In this document: positions 47,675 through 59,781 of the stretch, piece by piece
Layout: every line of letters starts with the position of its first letter
How positions within the stretch are numbered: the first letter of the stretch is position 1
Origin: Tenodera sinensis
Taxonomy: Eukaryota; Arthropoda; Insecta; Mantodea; Mantidae
Length of the DNA stretch: 64,000 bases
NCBI GenBank assembly: GCA_030765045.1
Contig: CM060962.1
Span: forward strand, 264,792,147-264,856,146
Reading direction: 5' to 3'
Translations under genes and position numbers: made by a program
Notes under the pieces: model-generated
Told to the model about the DNA's origin: nothing
Seen by the model: only the letters and a program-made list of their open reading frames with translations
Databases searched by the model: none

Positions 47675-48045
47675 TGTCTGTCTGTCCTGGGGCACTACGG
47701 CCCTTTGAGTGTAGCCTTGGCCCATCGCCCGGCCACTGGATCTCCCAGCTCTGCCCACTTTAGACGTCATGAGTGGGGTCCAGTGGTGGAGAGTGGGACG
47801 TGGTAAGCGCTCCGTGCTCTCCCAGCCAGTCTTTGTAACCGGAGTTGATCATACGGAGGAACCAAGATGAGTGGTCAGCCCGATAGGATAATGATAAGGG
47901 AGTAATTGGTGGAAGGATGGCGGGGGAAACCAAAGAACCCGGAGAAAACCCGCCCCTGCACCGGTGTGTGCACCACACATCCCACATCCGGTCGCCTGGG
48001 ATCGAACCCGGGCCACTTTCGTGAGAGCGCGGCCTCCAGTTTGTT
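47675..48045 (-). mobile_element. Mosaic SINE: SINE-2 head with SINE-1 tail
   Basis: On the minus strand the head (GGCCCGGGTTCGATCCCAGG, complement near 47,998-48,016) and GGCGGGTTTTCTCCGGGTTC belong to SINE-2. The downstream part (CACGTCCCACTCTCCACCACTGGACCCCACTCATGACGTCT) belongs to SINE-1. The tail is near 47,690. Confidence 0.7.
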
Positions 48046-49070
48046 TTAGGCTAAGATAAACACTTTTACGGAGAGACACAGAGACATCAGCCAGAAAAGG
48101 GTTCTTAGATTTATAAACAATATTTACAATAGTTTACAAAGAATATTCAGTTAAATTCTAAAGTAATTTTATTTTTTCTGTTAGTTTATTGTCAGTATTC
48201 GCATTTGGGGCTATGTAAGTAAAAGCACATAAACTTTATTCCATATCTAATGTCCGTGGAATATTTTAAGTAGTATGTAGAAGTGTAATTTTGAGAAAAG
48301 TGCCTATCAGTGGGATCTTAAATGCTCACAGGGCATTTAAAATAATGCCATGTCCCTAAAGGATCACACAAAACAAATTTTTACAGCATTTGGTGTACGG
48401 TTCTGCAAAGATGTGGGAATCAATTAGAAAAACCTGAATCTTGATTTTTGAGAAATGTTAAAGTGACAATTCATTTCCTTAAGTGACATTAATTCACTAA
48501 TCTGACACAAACAGTGGAAATAACAAAAAAAAAATTTATATGCCTACAAACTCAAAAGCTGGTAGCAGAGTAAAACAAACATACAATAAACAATGACAAA
48601 AACATTTAAATCACACACTTGTGAGGAATGAAAATGAACACGTGACAAAGAGAGAGCATAATTAACAGGAAGCTGAAATTTGGTCACAAACATGGAAGAA
48701 AGAAAGAAAAAGGGAACTAGAAGGAGAGTACGTAGTAGAGAGGACAAAGTAATTATGTAAAAATAAACTTAATTAACAAAAGAAAATTGGAATAACTCTG
48801 AATTTAAGCAGAGAGACGTGGACCCGAGAAGAGAGAGAAGGCATAAATTATAAATTAGTAACAAGGGTTAAGAAAAGTGAAAAGAATAAAATTCCATATT
48901 CCAAATAAATTAATTACAGAGTTTCATCATCTCTTGGGGAATAGAAAAAACTGTGAGTCTGTAGTTAGGAGTAAATGCAGTTAAAATTGTGAATGAGCAG
49001 CCAAAAGTTTGTTTGTTACATTGAAAAATTAATGAGCATTTTAATGTTACCTAAGTACACTTACTATAAA
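48046..49070. other. Unassigned AT-rich sequence
   Basis: No gene or element recognised. Confidence 0.45.
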
Positions 49071-49916
49071 AATCTGATGTGTTGCACACACATAACTTTC
49101 TCTACTCTTGTATTAGCCATTCCTACAAACTCTTATTCCCTTATCTTCTTCAGTTAAGATTAACATTTGTAGAAATTATCTTATTGTTATTTCCTTGTAG
49201 GTGCAAGGGGAATGTTAGAATACAGTAGGCTTTGTGCCATAGTCAAATCTTTTAAAGCTTTCAGATTCCGTTCTCTTTCCACACTTAACATATAAAAAAT
49301 GAACAACGATGTTCCATTTCATGAAAGTTTTAGTTTTCAGAAACTCACACACATAACAAGGAATATCTCCGAAATGGTTCACCCTACAAGAAAATTTATT
49401 CTGACATAAATTGTGTATTTTAGCAAGATCTACGTTTTCTGTATAGTATGATTTGGTCTATGTCTAACGGTTTACCAGTTATGCAAAAGTCGTCCAGAGT
49501 AGACAGACTACAGGGGCTATGGCCAGAAAATTCAAGATATACATTTCATTTGTCATAAGAATATCTCAAACATATGGCATTTTAATCAAAATCTTAGATA
49601 CATTTTGAAGAAAATAAACAATTTTGGAATATTTTCCATGTAAAGGGCGGTTTAGGGTGGGGCTATTTCCTTGAAAATCTTCCTGTCGCACCTTGAAAGA
49701 CATTAAACTTAAATACCAACTTAGGTTTTTAACGCACTTCGTTTTTGAGTTATGCTGTCCACAGTCACACAGACAAGACACACAGACACAGACCTTTTTC
49801 TAAAAATGCTCTTTTTGGGTTCAGGGGGTCTCGAAACATATATTTCCGATGAAATCTCGCCATCGAATTTTTGGGTGGAATACAATACTTCCCCTGCTTA
49901 CCAGTAGAGTAAGTAA
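49071..49916 (+). mobile_element. Family A element, full length, minimal CA site
   Basis: Starts AATCTGATGTGTTGCAC with ACTTTCTCTACT at 49,095-49,106. It ends with the hairpin CTTCCCCTGCT (49,888-49,898), TACC, AGTAGAGTAAG (49,903-49,913) and TAA. The microsatellite site is short (CACACAGACAAGACACACAGACACAGACC at 49,764-49,792). At about 846 bp it is a good reference for the unexpanded element. Confidence 0.9.
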
Positions 49917-50139
49917 CAAGGTGGCGCATTTCCTTCGATCGCTTTTGCAAGCTTCTGTATTTGTTTATTTGACCGTCTATTGCTATGAAGGAGATAGATT
50001 GATTCCTAAGTGTAACATAAAACAATGTAACACGAAAGGCCTACTGAACTGTGCGACATATGAAATGTCTTTGTCAACTTCATAAACATTTCGGGTCCAT
50101 ACGCATTTAGATGAGGATAATGACGCTGCTGGTGATTAT

Positions 50140-50400
<261 letters not shown>

Positions 50401-51639
50401 TGTTGTTTTAATTAACTTATTGGCCCAGTGGATACGCCACTGCTGTTGCAGGAAGTACGGACGGTTGTGAAACGCAATATTTCGTAATGCATTTTTCAAC
50501 CTTTACTGTAGTCCTAATTTCTATTTTCTTGCACACTTGTACCTTCTGTCCTCACAATCATCATGGAAAGGTATTACATTACTGTCCTAGCACAATCAAG
50601 CTCATCTATTAAAATCAGCCATTATTTAACACATGCATCTATATGGGGTTATTTTGTTGCCATTATGGAATACATTTTAAAATATTAATAGCCTGGTCTT
50701 ACTTAGTTATGTTTTTTTGAAGCAAATATTTTAAATAGTTACTTGATGCTAGAAACACATCCTAATAAATGAGTAGATTGCATTTCAGTTCTTTTTGAAG
50801 TGGACTTGCATGAAAAAGTTGCACCACAAGCAACTTTTGCACAAGAAATACGTATATCCACGGTGGCAGTTTGTTTCGGTGACTGTTAATTATATTTCCC
50901 AAAATCAAACTGCAAAGTAGTCCAGAAACCCTGAAAACCTGAGCAACACCTTATTCTCTTACCATAAGCTAACTTCACTGAAGCACAGCAGTTACTTAAC
51001 AGACAAAAGGAAAAGCTCTACAAATAGTAAGGCTTTTTTGAGATTCTAAGGCTTTCACGGACGGTGTGAATACTAGAAACAATATATTCCGGGCTTATGG
51101 GCCCATAAGCCCTGAATATATTGGTTCTAGTAATGAAGCTTTTATTCATATGTTATATTTACTCTCTATAAAGATACTTACTCAGCATCATGCAACGGTT
51201 GAGGTCCTATACCAGTTGGAGGAGATTACTTAGTGGAGGTTATTTTTATTTCTTCTTTCTTACTTCTGAGTCACTAGCTGTCTGAGGATGGACAATTTTG
51301 GTCGCTTCAGTCCAGCAGTCATCTCTGATAGTATTCGTTCTTGAGCATGCTCGAGAATAATGCACATGGTAGTCCTTGATATTCCTATGCCTCGCTTCTT
51401 GAGCATTCCGAGTAGTTTATTTTTAAAAAAAGGAGCAACAACGAGATATTTTTTGTTTACTTTCCCGAAACGAGGAAGAATATAAGTATCCTTTGAAAGA
51501 ATTTTACTGCATACCATGGGAATAAGATAGAATTCTATTGGAAACTTAAAAAAAAAATATTTCGTTACATTCAGATGGTCTTCTTCGTCTATTTTCGCTT
51601 CTACAAAATATTCTTAAGACAATACATTTCTACCTACAT
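50401..51639. other. Unassigned sequence with a long palindrome
   Basis: No gene recognised. The palindrome at 51,071-51,132 is listed separately. Confidence 0.4.
51071..51132. repeat. 62-bp near-perfect palindrome
   Basis: Arms 51,071-51,101 and 51,102-51,132 are complementary in 29 of 31 positions with no spacer. The centre is CTTATGGGCCCATAAG. It is flanked on the left by GGCTTTCACGGACGGTGTGAA. Confidence 0.9.
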
Positions 51640-52425
51640 CATGTTAATCGAGATATACCTTCAGGAAAATGCCTAACGCATCTACTTCTTCGCTATTAAA
51701 GAGAATAGAGGAAAGCAAATCAACAGCCAGATGTTTAAAATCTAAGCAGCTGTGCTCTAGCCAAGAAATTACTTACTGTTTCTGTGATATCGTTAAAAAA
51801 AAAAAAAAAAAAAAAAAAAACAACAACAACAACAACAACCCAACTAAAGTGCCATGGCACCTTAGAAATATTAAAATATCAAACAAATAACAACCTTCGA
51901 GAAGCCTGATGCCACTAAAGAGTTATTTGAAACAAAGTATGTGCTTTAAAGAGATCTATATTTTTTGTTCCATACATTATTGTCTATCTCTAATGGTTTA
52001 CCAGTTCTAGAAAATTAAACAAAATTTCCTCCGAAGACATCAGAGTTCATTCGCATACATTTAGTTTTACTGTTCATGTAGATATCCTAACCGTATGATA
52101 TTTCAATCAAAGTCGTTAAAGCAATTTCAGAAACCCTCAACATTTCAAACATCTTCCACGTGAAGAGTCGTTTGGGATAGGACATTTTTTTGAAAATCTT
52201 CCGGATGACATTCGTAGAAGATTTTGAACTCAGATACCAAGTTGGGTATTTATTCGACTTTTGGTTTTTGAATTATGCTGCCCCCCCATCACACAGACCA
52301 TTTTCTAACAATCTATACTTTCTACCCAGGTGACCTCAAAACATATATTTCCGGTGTAATCCTGACCTCAAATTTTCTGCTGCAGCACAACACTTCATAT
52401 TACCTACTATAAGGTGGTAGAAGAA
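51640..52425 (+). mobile_element. Family A element, diverged, with A-tract
   Basis: CATGTTAATCGAGATA, TACATTATTGTCTATCTCTAATGGTTTACCAGTT, CTCAAAACATATATTTCCGGTG and a 3' CTACTATAAGGTGGTAGAAG terminus are in order. The microsatellite site is reduced to CCCATCACACAGACC. A 26-A run and (CAA)n (51,795-51,839) interrupt the 5' half. Confidence 0.75.
51795..51839. repeat. Poly-A plus (CAA)n tract
   Basis: 26 A's followed by six CAA units inside the family A copy. It could be the tail of an inserted retroposon whose body I do not recognise. Confidence 0.85.
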
Positions 52426-52689
52426 ATAGAAGTACTGAATGTTTTTGCCACAATCTACTTGCATATAAAAATTTAAATTTAAAGAACAAAACATGAAGTG
52501 ATAAAAATGCACAATATGTATGTAAACAACAAACTATATAGGTAATAATTGCTTAGTCTTGGAACCTTACAACTGCGAATATGAAACGTCGGAAGTGAAA
52601 TTTTGTACCATGACAAATTAATTATGGCATTTTATAAAACAAGATTGTCGCGCTATTGATCAGAATATCATATGATCATGTATTGACTT

Positions 52690-53032
52690 TACAAAATGTA
52701 GACATCTTGACTTTGTGAAAATATCCTCTGATGCGCTCTTCATTTGGAAGAAATTTTCCATAATTTGCATAATGGGTAAACCGTAAGAGAAAGACCAAAA
52801 TATGGATAATGTATCTCAAATAATGTGATGTGACTTTCATGACTTTCTCTACTTTATGTAGTAGATATATTCTTATATTACCCTTGTACCTACAACAAAA
52901 TATGCAGTAAGATAATTTTTGAAATTCTTTATCTTGACTAACATAATAAAGATAGAGGAATAAGAATTTGTAAGAATATTTAGTACAAGAGTAGAGGAAG
53001 TCAAATGAGCGCAACATATCAAATTGTTTACG
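52690..53032 (-). mobile_element. Family A 5'-half fragments, reversed, fold-back
   Basis: ATAATGGGTAAACCGTAAGAGA (52,769-52,790) and TACAAGAGTAGAGGAAGTCAAATGAGCGCAACATATCAAAT (52,984-53,023) match the minus strand of family A. Between them, GATGTGACTTTCATGACTTTCTCTACT (52,828-52,854) is a forward-oriented 5' end, so two ends face each other. Confidence 0.65.
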
Positions 53033-54359
53033 GTACGTTACTATCAAGTGATATTGGTATTTTGTAATGTTTTAATTACAAGTGCAGGTTTTTTACACTC
53101 ACCTTGCGTATTTAGACTTGGAGCACTCAGCCCATCACGAAGCTCCACGATTGATTGTGGTGTAAGAGACCCGTATTAGGACCAACCATTTTGGGCAACG
53201 GACGGTCTGGGCAAGAGCAGATCAGTTAAGATGATTAATTGCAGTCTTGCCAACTCTCCGCACGTGAAACTAAGCCCTCCCTCACATGAGCTTCATTTAA
53301 ATTCCGCTCTAAATGGGATAAAGGCTACTAACAAGCATAGGGTAATATGCCGAGGACGAAAAAAGATAATCTTCTGCCACAGATTTTAAAATGTCTTACT
53401 GCCACAGGGAAATATGCAACTTACAGATAAAAACGTGTATTCAAGTAAGGCTGGAATAAATTTTACGGTCACATTGCTAGTAATTAATGGTATTTTAAAA
53501 CTTCTAAAGTTGCGCTCAGCCCTAAAGGGAGTCAGAAAATGTTGCTCGTATCAGCCAGCATACGCAAGGCAAGAAAAAATCTGAAAATATAACCTCAAGG
53601 GAAATAAACTGACAAGTTATTTCTTGCAGAAATAGTCATGAAACGTTCTGCGTATAAAACAATTTACCATGTTGAAACCTATCCTTAGGCAACAAACTTA
53701 AATAAACGAGGCATGAATATTCAGGATGTATAAAATCCTCGACCGATTAAAAAAAAACTGAAAGAAAAGAATACAATATTGAAAAGTCAACTGTAGCAAG
53801 ATAAACCCTAACCTCACTAATGAGTACAACTTGGACTGGTCCCCAAACAGCAAAAGGAAGACTTAAGAAGTCAATAGGTTGTAAATGAACATATGAATAT
53901 GAGTAGTAAAATAGTGCAACCTAAACAAACAAGCGTGTCTATGTGAATAGCATGACTATGACTACGTTTGGAAGCAGGTTTTCCTTTTGCACCTCAACCT
54001 ACAGATACTTCTTGTGTGCTTCCTGTTTTCTAAAACTCACAATGTACTTGTTTATTTACTTATTCAGTTGTGTGGTAGAGTTGAGTCATTTGGCTTTTAC
54101 TTGCACTCGACCACCTAGCAAACTTCTTAACAGGGAAACCGGAACATAACGATGGTACAAATAAACTATATCCAAAGGAACATGAGCGGAAATAACACAA
54201 CATTACAAGATCAGTAAACTTAATTCAATTGAAAAGATAGGCAAAGTAAGTTAAAAGTAATAAACATCTTAAACGTTTACATGCAACTGTGTATGCAATG
54301 AAAATAAATGATACTGTCTCCAAATTAACAATTATTTTGAACTTAAATGTGCAATCTAT
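53033..54359. other. Unassigned sequence
   Basis: No gene or element recognised. Confidence 0.4.
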
Positions 54360-54800
54360 GACAAAACGGATTTGAAGTTTGACAACCCTTATATCCCGTA
54401 GGAGTGAATTCTAGAGCCTTCTCAGTGGAGGATGATGGGCTTGGAGATCTTCAGTAATGTGAGGATTTCCTGAGTGATTGGGAGATACGGAGAGACTTTT
54501 AAAACAAGAAGCTGTTATGTACGGAAAGAAGCGTGAATGAGTTAAATAGTAGTAGACAATTAGACGAAGCCATAACTCTTGGAGGGATGTTGCCATACGA
54601 CTAACGACATACATCAAAGATATTCTCACATTCTCATGACAAGCGTGAAAGGACCAGTGTATATATTGTCTGCTAGTATGGACCTAGCAGTCATTCATCA
54701 TCCTGATGATGGGAGAGATGCACACTCCCGAAACGTCGATGGCTCTGCATCACTACACCTAGCTCGAAGCCCGAGAACGTCTTGAATATGTTCGCCGCCA
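54360..54800 (+). mobile_element. Possible Penelope-like or LINE 3' region
   Basis: The segment CATCCTGATGATGGGAG...CTCCCGAAACGTCGATGG (54,699-54,742) is the conserved CCTGATGATGG..CCGAAACGTCG signature seen near the ends of Penelope-like and some other retroelements. No reverse transcriptase could be recognised nearby, so boundaries are approximate. Confidence 0.4.
54699..54741 (+). ncRNA. Hammerhead-ribozyme-like motif
   Basis: CATC, then CTGATGA (54,703-54,709), U, stem GGGAG (54,711-54,715) with CTCCC (54,725-54,729), then GAAAC (54,730-54,734), GTC (54,735-54,737) and GATG (54,738-54,741) pairing with CATC. This has both conserved core boxes, a 5-bp stem II, a 4-bp stem I and a GTC cleavage triplet. 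An unpaired U after CTGATGA, and a nearly absent stem III, weaken it. Confidence 0.4.
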
Positions 54801-57650
54801 GGAAAGCTTCAGATCGTACTATACATCAAAGATGTGTGCAATTATTTTAAGCCAACCGTAATACTTGTGAGGAGGATGTCGCGTGGGCAAACAAAAGCCA
54901 ATGAACATATGAACATGTTCATAATCCATATCCCACATATTCCACTTAGAGATTGTACACCAGTATGTTTCTTGCCACACAAAATAAGAGTTGGATTCTT
55001 TATGCTTAACTCTATCCTAGCACCGGAAACCGGCAGGGCTTTGAAATTAACAAAAATGTAGTTACCCTGACCGGTGACATAACTCATGCCAGGTAAGTTT
55101 TACCAGCGTATAGGTTACTTATATGGCTGCTGTTTTTTATTCCTTCTGTTTGCATGATTTTGTTTGTTTTACTTTTATATTGCCATCGTGCCCGCCAATA
55201 TGGGGAGCATAATATGGTATGATATTATATGGTATAATATCAATTTGTTAAAGAAGCAGTTGAAGCTCCCGGGTAAGTTCTTCTGTACGTATTGAAGCAA
55301 AAAACAGATATTTATAGATTCAAAACTGAAAAACTCCTTTTTCTGCTATAAACACAAATAAAGAGCTCAAAAATTCCACATTAGATGATTTACAAAACAT
55401 AAATATACACAGTGAACCTGCTAAACCATTTAATTTGTGTTTTTCTGTTCGAATGTTCATGTTTTTGAGTTGCAGATGCCTAAAAGCGCCGTAAACAGAG
55501 AAGAGTAAATAAACTATACACAGCTGTCGTAACACCCACGTAAAGTATTCAAATAGCTGCCGCATTGTGTTGCTTCCGTTAGAAATCATTTACTCGTTCG
55601 TTGCGTACACGCCGGGCTTTAATCTTTCTCGTTTTCTATATTTCATACTCTGCCTCAGGTGCTCTTCTGTTTTCCTTCGTCTCTTCTATCGAAATTAGGG
55701 CGTCTTGGGCGGCATGTTTTATCAGCTAAGTCTGCTTACATCCCACTTCTGCCACCAAATTAACGCAGTTAATCCATAGACTACTAACTTTCAATTAAGA
55801 TTTATTGTGCTCCCGTAGCACTGCTCTCAAGAATATTGTAATATACGAAGCAAGAGAGAAATTAGAGTACAAATGCTGTTCATAAAATTATGTACAGGAA
55901 ATCTTGACCTCCTCACCCCTTCATGTACTCCAGCTATAGTGTCTGCCGTCTCCTCAAATTTGCTATAATTGCCAATTATGTGATCCCTCCCATCATTCTT
56001 GTTGCTCTATTCCAGTGGTTCCGGAGCTGCGCGAGAGATTTCCGGGGAGAGACAGACAACTTCCAAACTTAGAGGAAAAGAAGCCTATTAGGCTTGGTAA
56101 TCAAGAAGTGAATACTCTAATACGATTATTAATTTATTGAATAATTAAATAAAATAATTTCCTGACTACCAACGTTCTATCAGCCAAAAATATCATAGTT
56201 TTCTGTTAGAGGCAGGCCTTTAACTGGGAACCTATGTCCGTTTGCCTCTCCTGTCTGTGAATACAGAAACGCTCTATTTATGTTAGTATACTGCTGCTAA
56301 TCTTTTTTTTTTTTTTTCTCTCTCTCTCTCTTTTTAGCAACACAAAGTCGTTGCAACATGAGATGTAGATCAAGGTGACAGTAAATATTACTCAGAAGCT
56401 AGGGCTATGTCGAAAAATTAAATTAATATTTTACAAGGAACAGAATACTAATATCAGTAAAGGATGGATAGGAATTAAAAAAACGATGCATTATAGGGGA
56501 ATATTTCTATTCAACTACACAGTGAAGAGCAGAAGGGGTACAAGCAATTTAGGAAGCGTTTTAATGTGAAGCATAACCTTAGATTGAAGAATATGGTTTT
56601 TGTGGTGTGTCAACCGGATCACACTGTATAATATAAACTTAGCTTCAATCATCCAAGATTTACAATATTTACTTGGTATTTATACCAAATTGTTACTCGA
56701 TTTTTGCTTTCAAATGTAATCCGATACAACTAGAGGTACTTTTCTTTATTTATTTTGAGCCATTTCTACAATTCAAGCATCGCTTTCACATTCATACACC
56801 ATTAAAATTTGCAGACATCTTAGAATAGGCATACAAAGTTTGAAGGAAAATAACTGATACATTGATTGGACACAAAGTAAAATAATGGTTAACATACCAG
56901 TAGAAAAATTAGCAGGGTCCATAATCTGATCACTGCAGTCTTACATACCTGAAAACAAAGAGAAATAAATAGCATTAACGACGGAGATAGCAAAAGCACT
57001 ATAAAATACGATACTTTACAATGCAAATTATTGAATAATGTATGGTCCTTCTCTTAAGTATGCTGAAGGAGTTTACGATGAATATTTATATGCTTAACAG
57101 AAATTAAACAGAAAAATCTGTACATCTGTATGCAGCCAGTGATCCCATATCGTATATTTATGACACGCAAAAACCCTCAAGCCTGACAAAGAGGCCCCTG
57201 AGCAAATTAAGCTGTATTTCATGCCCAATACAGAATGGGACACTGAAGACGGTCTATGAACAAAAATTCAATTTCTATCTTGTTCATTAATTGTAAGTTA
57301 AAGCAGAAGTAAAACTAAAGGACATAACAAGTAAGAACCAGCAGAAACAAAAGGGTGTTCATGTAACATTGGGTGTTGTGATCCAAGATTAATAACGCAT
57401 TCAAGCTATGGAACATGTGTAAAATTATAATTATTATGAGTTATAAGAGAAATAATATTATAAACTAAAGTAATAAATAATAGCTTTGCTTATTAGTGGA
57501 TAATTATAGATATAAATAAATTGAGTATATTTCAGGTAGTATGTGACGTAAAAGAAAATTACATTTGTAAAGGCATAATTTTTAGTAGCGCATGGTGTTT
57601 AGACCGAAAGACCAGCACTGATCGAAACAGCCCCATGCACACGTGAGGTG
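54801..57650. other. Long unassigned stretch
   Basis: 2.8 kb in which I recognise no gene or element. A T/CT tract lies at 56,304-56,335. Confidence 0.4.
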
Positions 57651-57689
57651 AGTAAGAATTGTAGCTTCAGTTATAAGATAGTACCGAGT

Positions 57690-58140
57690 CAATTATCTCC
57701 ACAGTAGCGTGTGGGGCTCCCATTTGGGAGGTCCGGGGTTAAGATTTTTTGTGGTTTTCCCTGTATGAATGCTGCCGTGGTTCCTCATTTACTTTCCGTC
57801 ATTTCCCTTTCTTTCGCTTTTTCTTCTCATATTTCCGGTGTGTTTCTGGGTTTATAGTGTGTGGCGATACCGCAAAGACGGTCCGATGCTTACTGCAAGG
57901 AAAGACCATTCCTCTAGTGTCCGCGTACTGGAGGGCTGCTTGGTTGAATGGGTGGTTCATCGCCCTGTTTGGACAGCTACAGTAGTGGGACGGTTTTGAG
58001 ACACCAACGTTAGGAACTTCCGCGCATCTCCATGGCATGTTTGCTGTAGCCTCCTGTGGTTCCTTCACTTTCTGCGAGTAGATCTCGTGCAGGTGCAGTA
58101 CGCGAGGTGTTTCTCTCCGTGGTATGCGCTATAGCCTATA
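57690..58140 (+). mobile_element. SINE-4 with SINE-3-type head
   Basis: The tRNA-like head ACAGTAGCGTGTGGGGCTCCCATTTGGGAGGTCCGGGGTTAAGATT shares its 3' half with SINE-3 at 27,390-27,415. The body (GTGTGTGGCGATACCG, GACGGTCCGATGCTT, GGAGGGCTGCT, GTTAGGAACTTCC) matches 29,630-29,785. Confidence 0.6.
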
Positions 58141-58485
58141 TTATGTTATAATCGTACTACTAGTTCTAGCGTATGCTATGACCATTAAAAGGAAGGGTAA
58201 AATCAAAACAAGAGTACCGGAAATGAGATTTTTAAGAACATCATAAGCTTGTAGTAGAAAGTACTATTTATAAGAAAGGACACCATTAGAGAACAGCTAT
58301 GCATTTATAATGTAACTGGAAAAATTTTAAAAAAGTCTGGACCTCTCTTTGTTAATAAAAACTGGAGTTAGAATACAACTTAAAATTATAAATTATACTC
58401 CCATGGGATAAAAAGGTGTGGAAAGACCAAGGAAAAGTGGATATCAAAATTCTGAAGGCAGAACGGGCAACAACTCAAATGTTGA
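58141..58485. other. Unassigned sequence
   Basis: No gene recognised. Confidence 0.4.
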
Positions 58486-58638
58486 ACTGATGATGATGGT
58501 GATGATGATGCTGATGCTGCTGCTAATGATGATGATGATGATGGTAATAGTGATGATGATAATGATGATGATGGTGATGGTGACGGTGACGGTGACGACG
58601 ACGACGACGGCGATGATGATGATGATGATATTCGTACT
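58486..58638. repeat. (GAT)n-type trinucleotide array
   Basis: GATGATG units with GCT, GGT, GAC and GGC variants. It abuts the 3' end of the reversed SINE-6 and may be its expanded tail. Confidence 0.9.
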
Positions 58639-58930
58639 CCAGGGGTTAGGCATTGCTGCCTGTTTCATCCTATTTTTCTTTTTTTCCCCCTTTTGCTGGA
58701 AAGGCCTCTTTCTTGTTCTCTTACTTTTTTCACTGGCAGACTTTTTCTTCCCATTTTTTTCGTTGTTCTCATTGTTTACTCCCTTTTTTAATCTGTCACA
58801 TACAGACATTTACATTAACACAAACATGCAGGCCCCAGGTGGGGATCGAACTAGCGAACCTCTACGCGGCGGAACGCCAAAGACATGCGCTCAAGCGACC
58901 ACGGCTACGAGGGCCGCCTCTTTAAAGCAT
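58639..58930 (-). mobile_element. tRNA-derived SINE-6, reversed
   Basis: The minus strand begins GGCGGCCCTCGTAGCCGTGGTCGCTTGAGCGCATG (A-box region, complement 58,888-58,922), followed by TAGTTCGATCCCCACC (B box, complement 58,838-58,853). The body is purine/pyrimidine skewed, and the tail is the trinucleotide array at its 3' side. Confidence 0.75.
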
Positions 58931-59345
58931 GTCTGACCATTGTTTTCCTGTTTTTTCCTGATGTCTTTTTCCCTTAGGCTTATAATACAGCACCTTTGTC
59001 GAGTCATTCTTTCGTCATTCTATCAACATGCCCTCTCCATTCATTTCTATAATTTATACCTTTTCCTTCCCAAGAAATTATTTCTGTATCCTCATTTTTG
59101 CATTTGAGATTTTATCTAAGAGATTTTATCTTATTGTATTCTCAAGAATCTCGTTTCGCCAGCTGGTATCTTGTTTTCCTCACCTTTCGTCAACATCTAT
59201 GATTCAGATCTATGAGGAAAAATAGGCAGGACCATTACTTTGCAAAGCTTCATTTGTATTTCTCTTGTGGTTTTAGCTTTTAGGCTCCTATTTATTATAA
59301 CGCATATATTTTGAAACCTGGGTAATTTATTTTCAAAGTAGTTTT
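58931..59345 (-). pseudogene. LINE reverse-transcriptase C-terminal remnant
   Basis: The minus strand reads KTTREIQMKLCKVMVLPIFP (about 59,200-59,268), GEENKIPAGETRFLR (about 59,140-59,185), NDERMTRQRCC (about 59,005) and SLREKDIRKKQENNGQTC (ending near 58,930). These correspond to the LKIYKxMxLPVLLYGSE, ESRIQAAEMRFLR, RMxEER and KRDIGRPRKRW blocks of the RTE-like family. Frames break repeatedly. It is interrupted or truncated at its 3' end by SINE-6. Confidence 0.65.
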
Positions 59346-59423
59346 CATATTTATAACTGACAAATATGAAAAGGAGCCGGGTGTACAGAAACTATGACGA
59401 TTTGGAGAGAATCAGATTATTAT

Positions 59424-59722
59424 TGTGACAAAATACAGTCCAATTACTTTTCTATCACTTTATTCTACTTCAAGAATTTTGCACAAATACACAGTTGAAT
59501 TTCACTAAGGTTAACACAGTCCACAGTCCTTCGTAAGATTACAAATCACAACTGCTTTTTTTCTCGTAACCTTGAATCAGCTCTTCCACTGTCTCTCTTC
59601 ACTTTCTCTGTCACTCAAACACCAACTGCGACGATACAATCACTCAACATTCGTTAAAAGCTCTACACTTCGACACGATGTATCATTTCCAGCTGTCTCG
59701 CACTCACTGGCATAATGACTGG

Positions 59723-59781
<59 letters not shown>

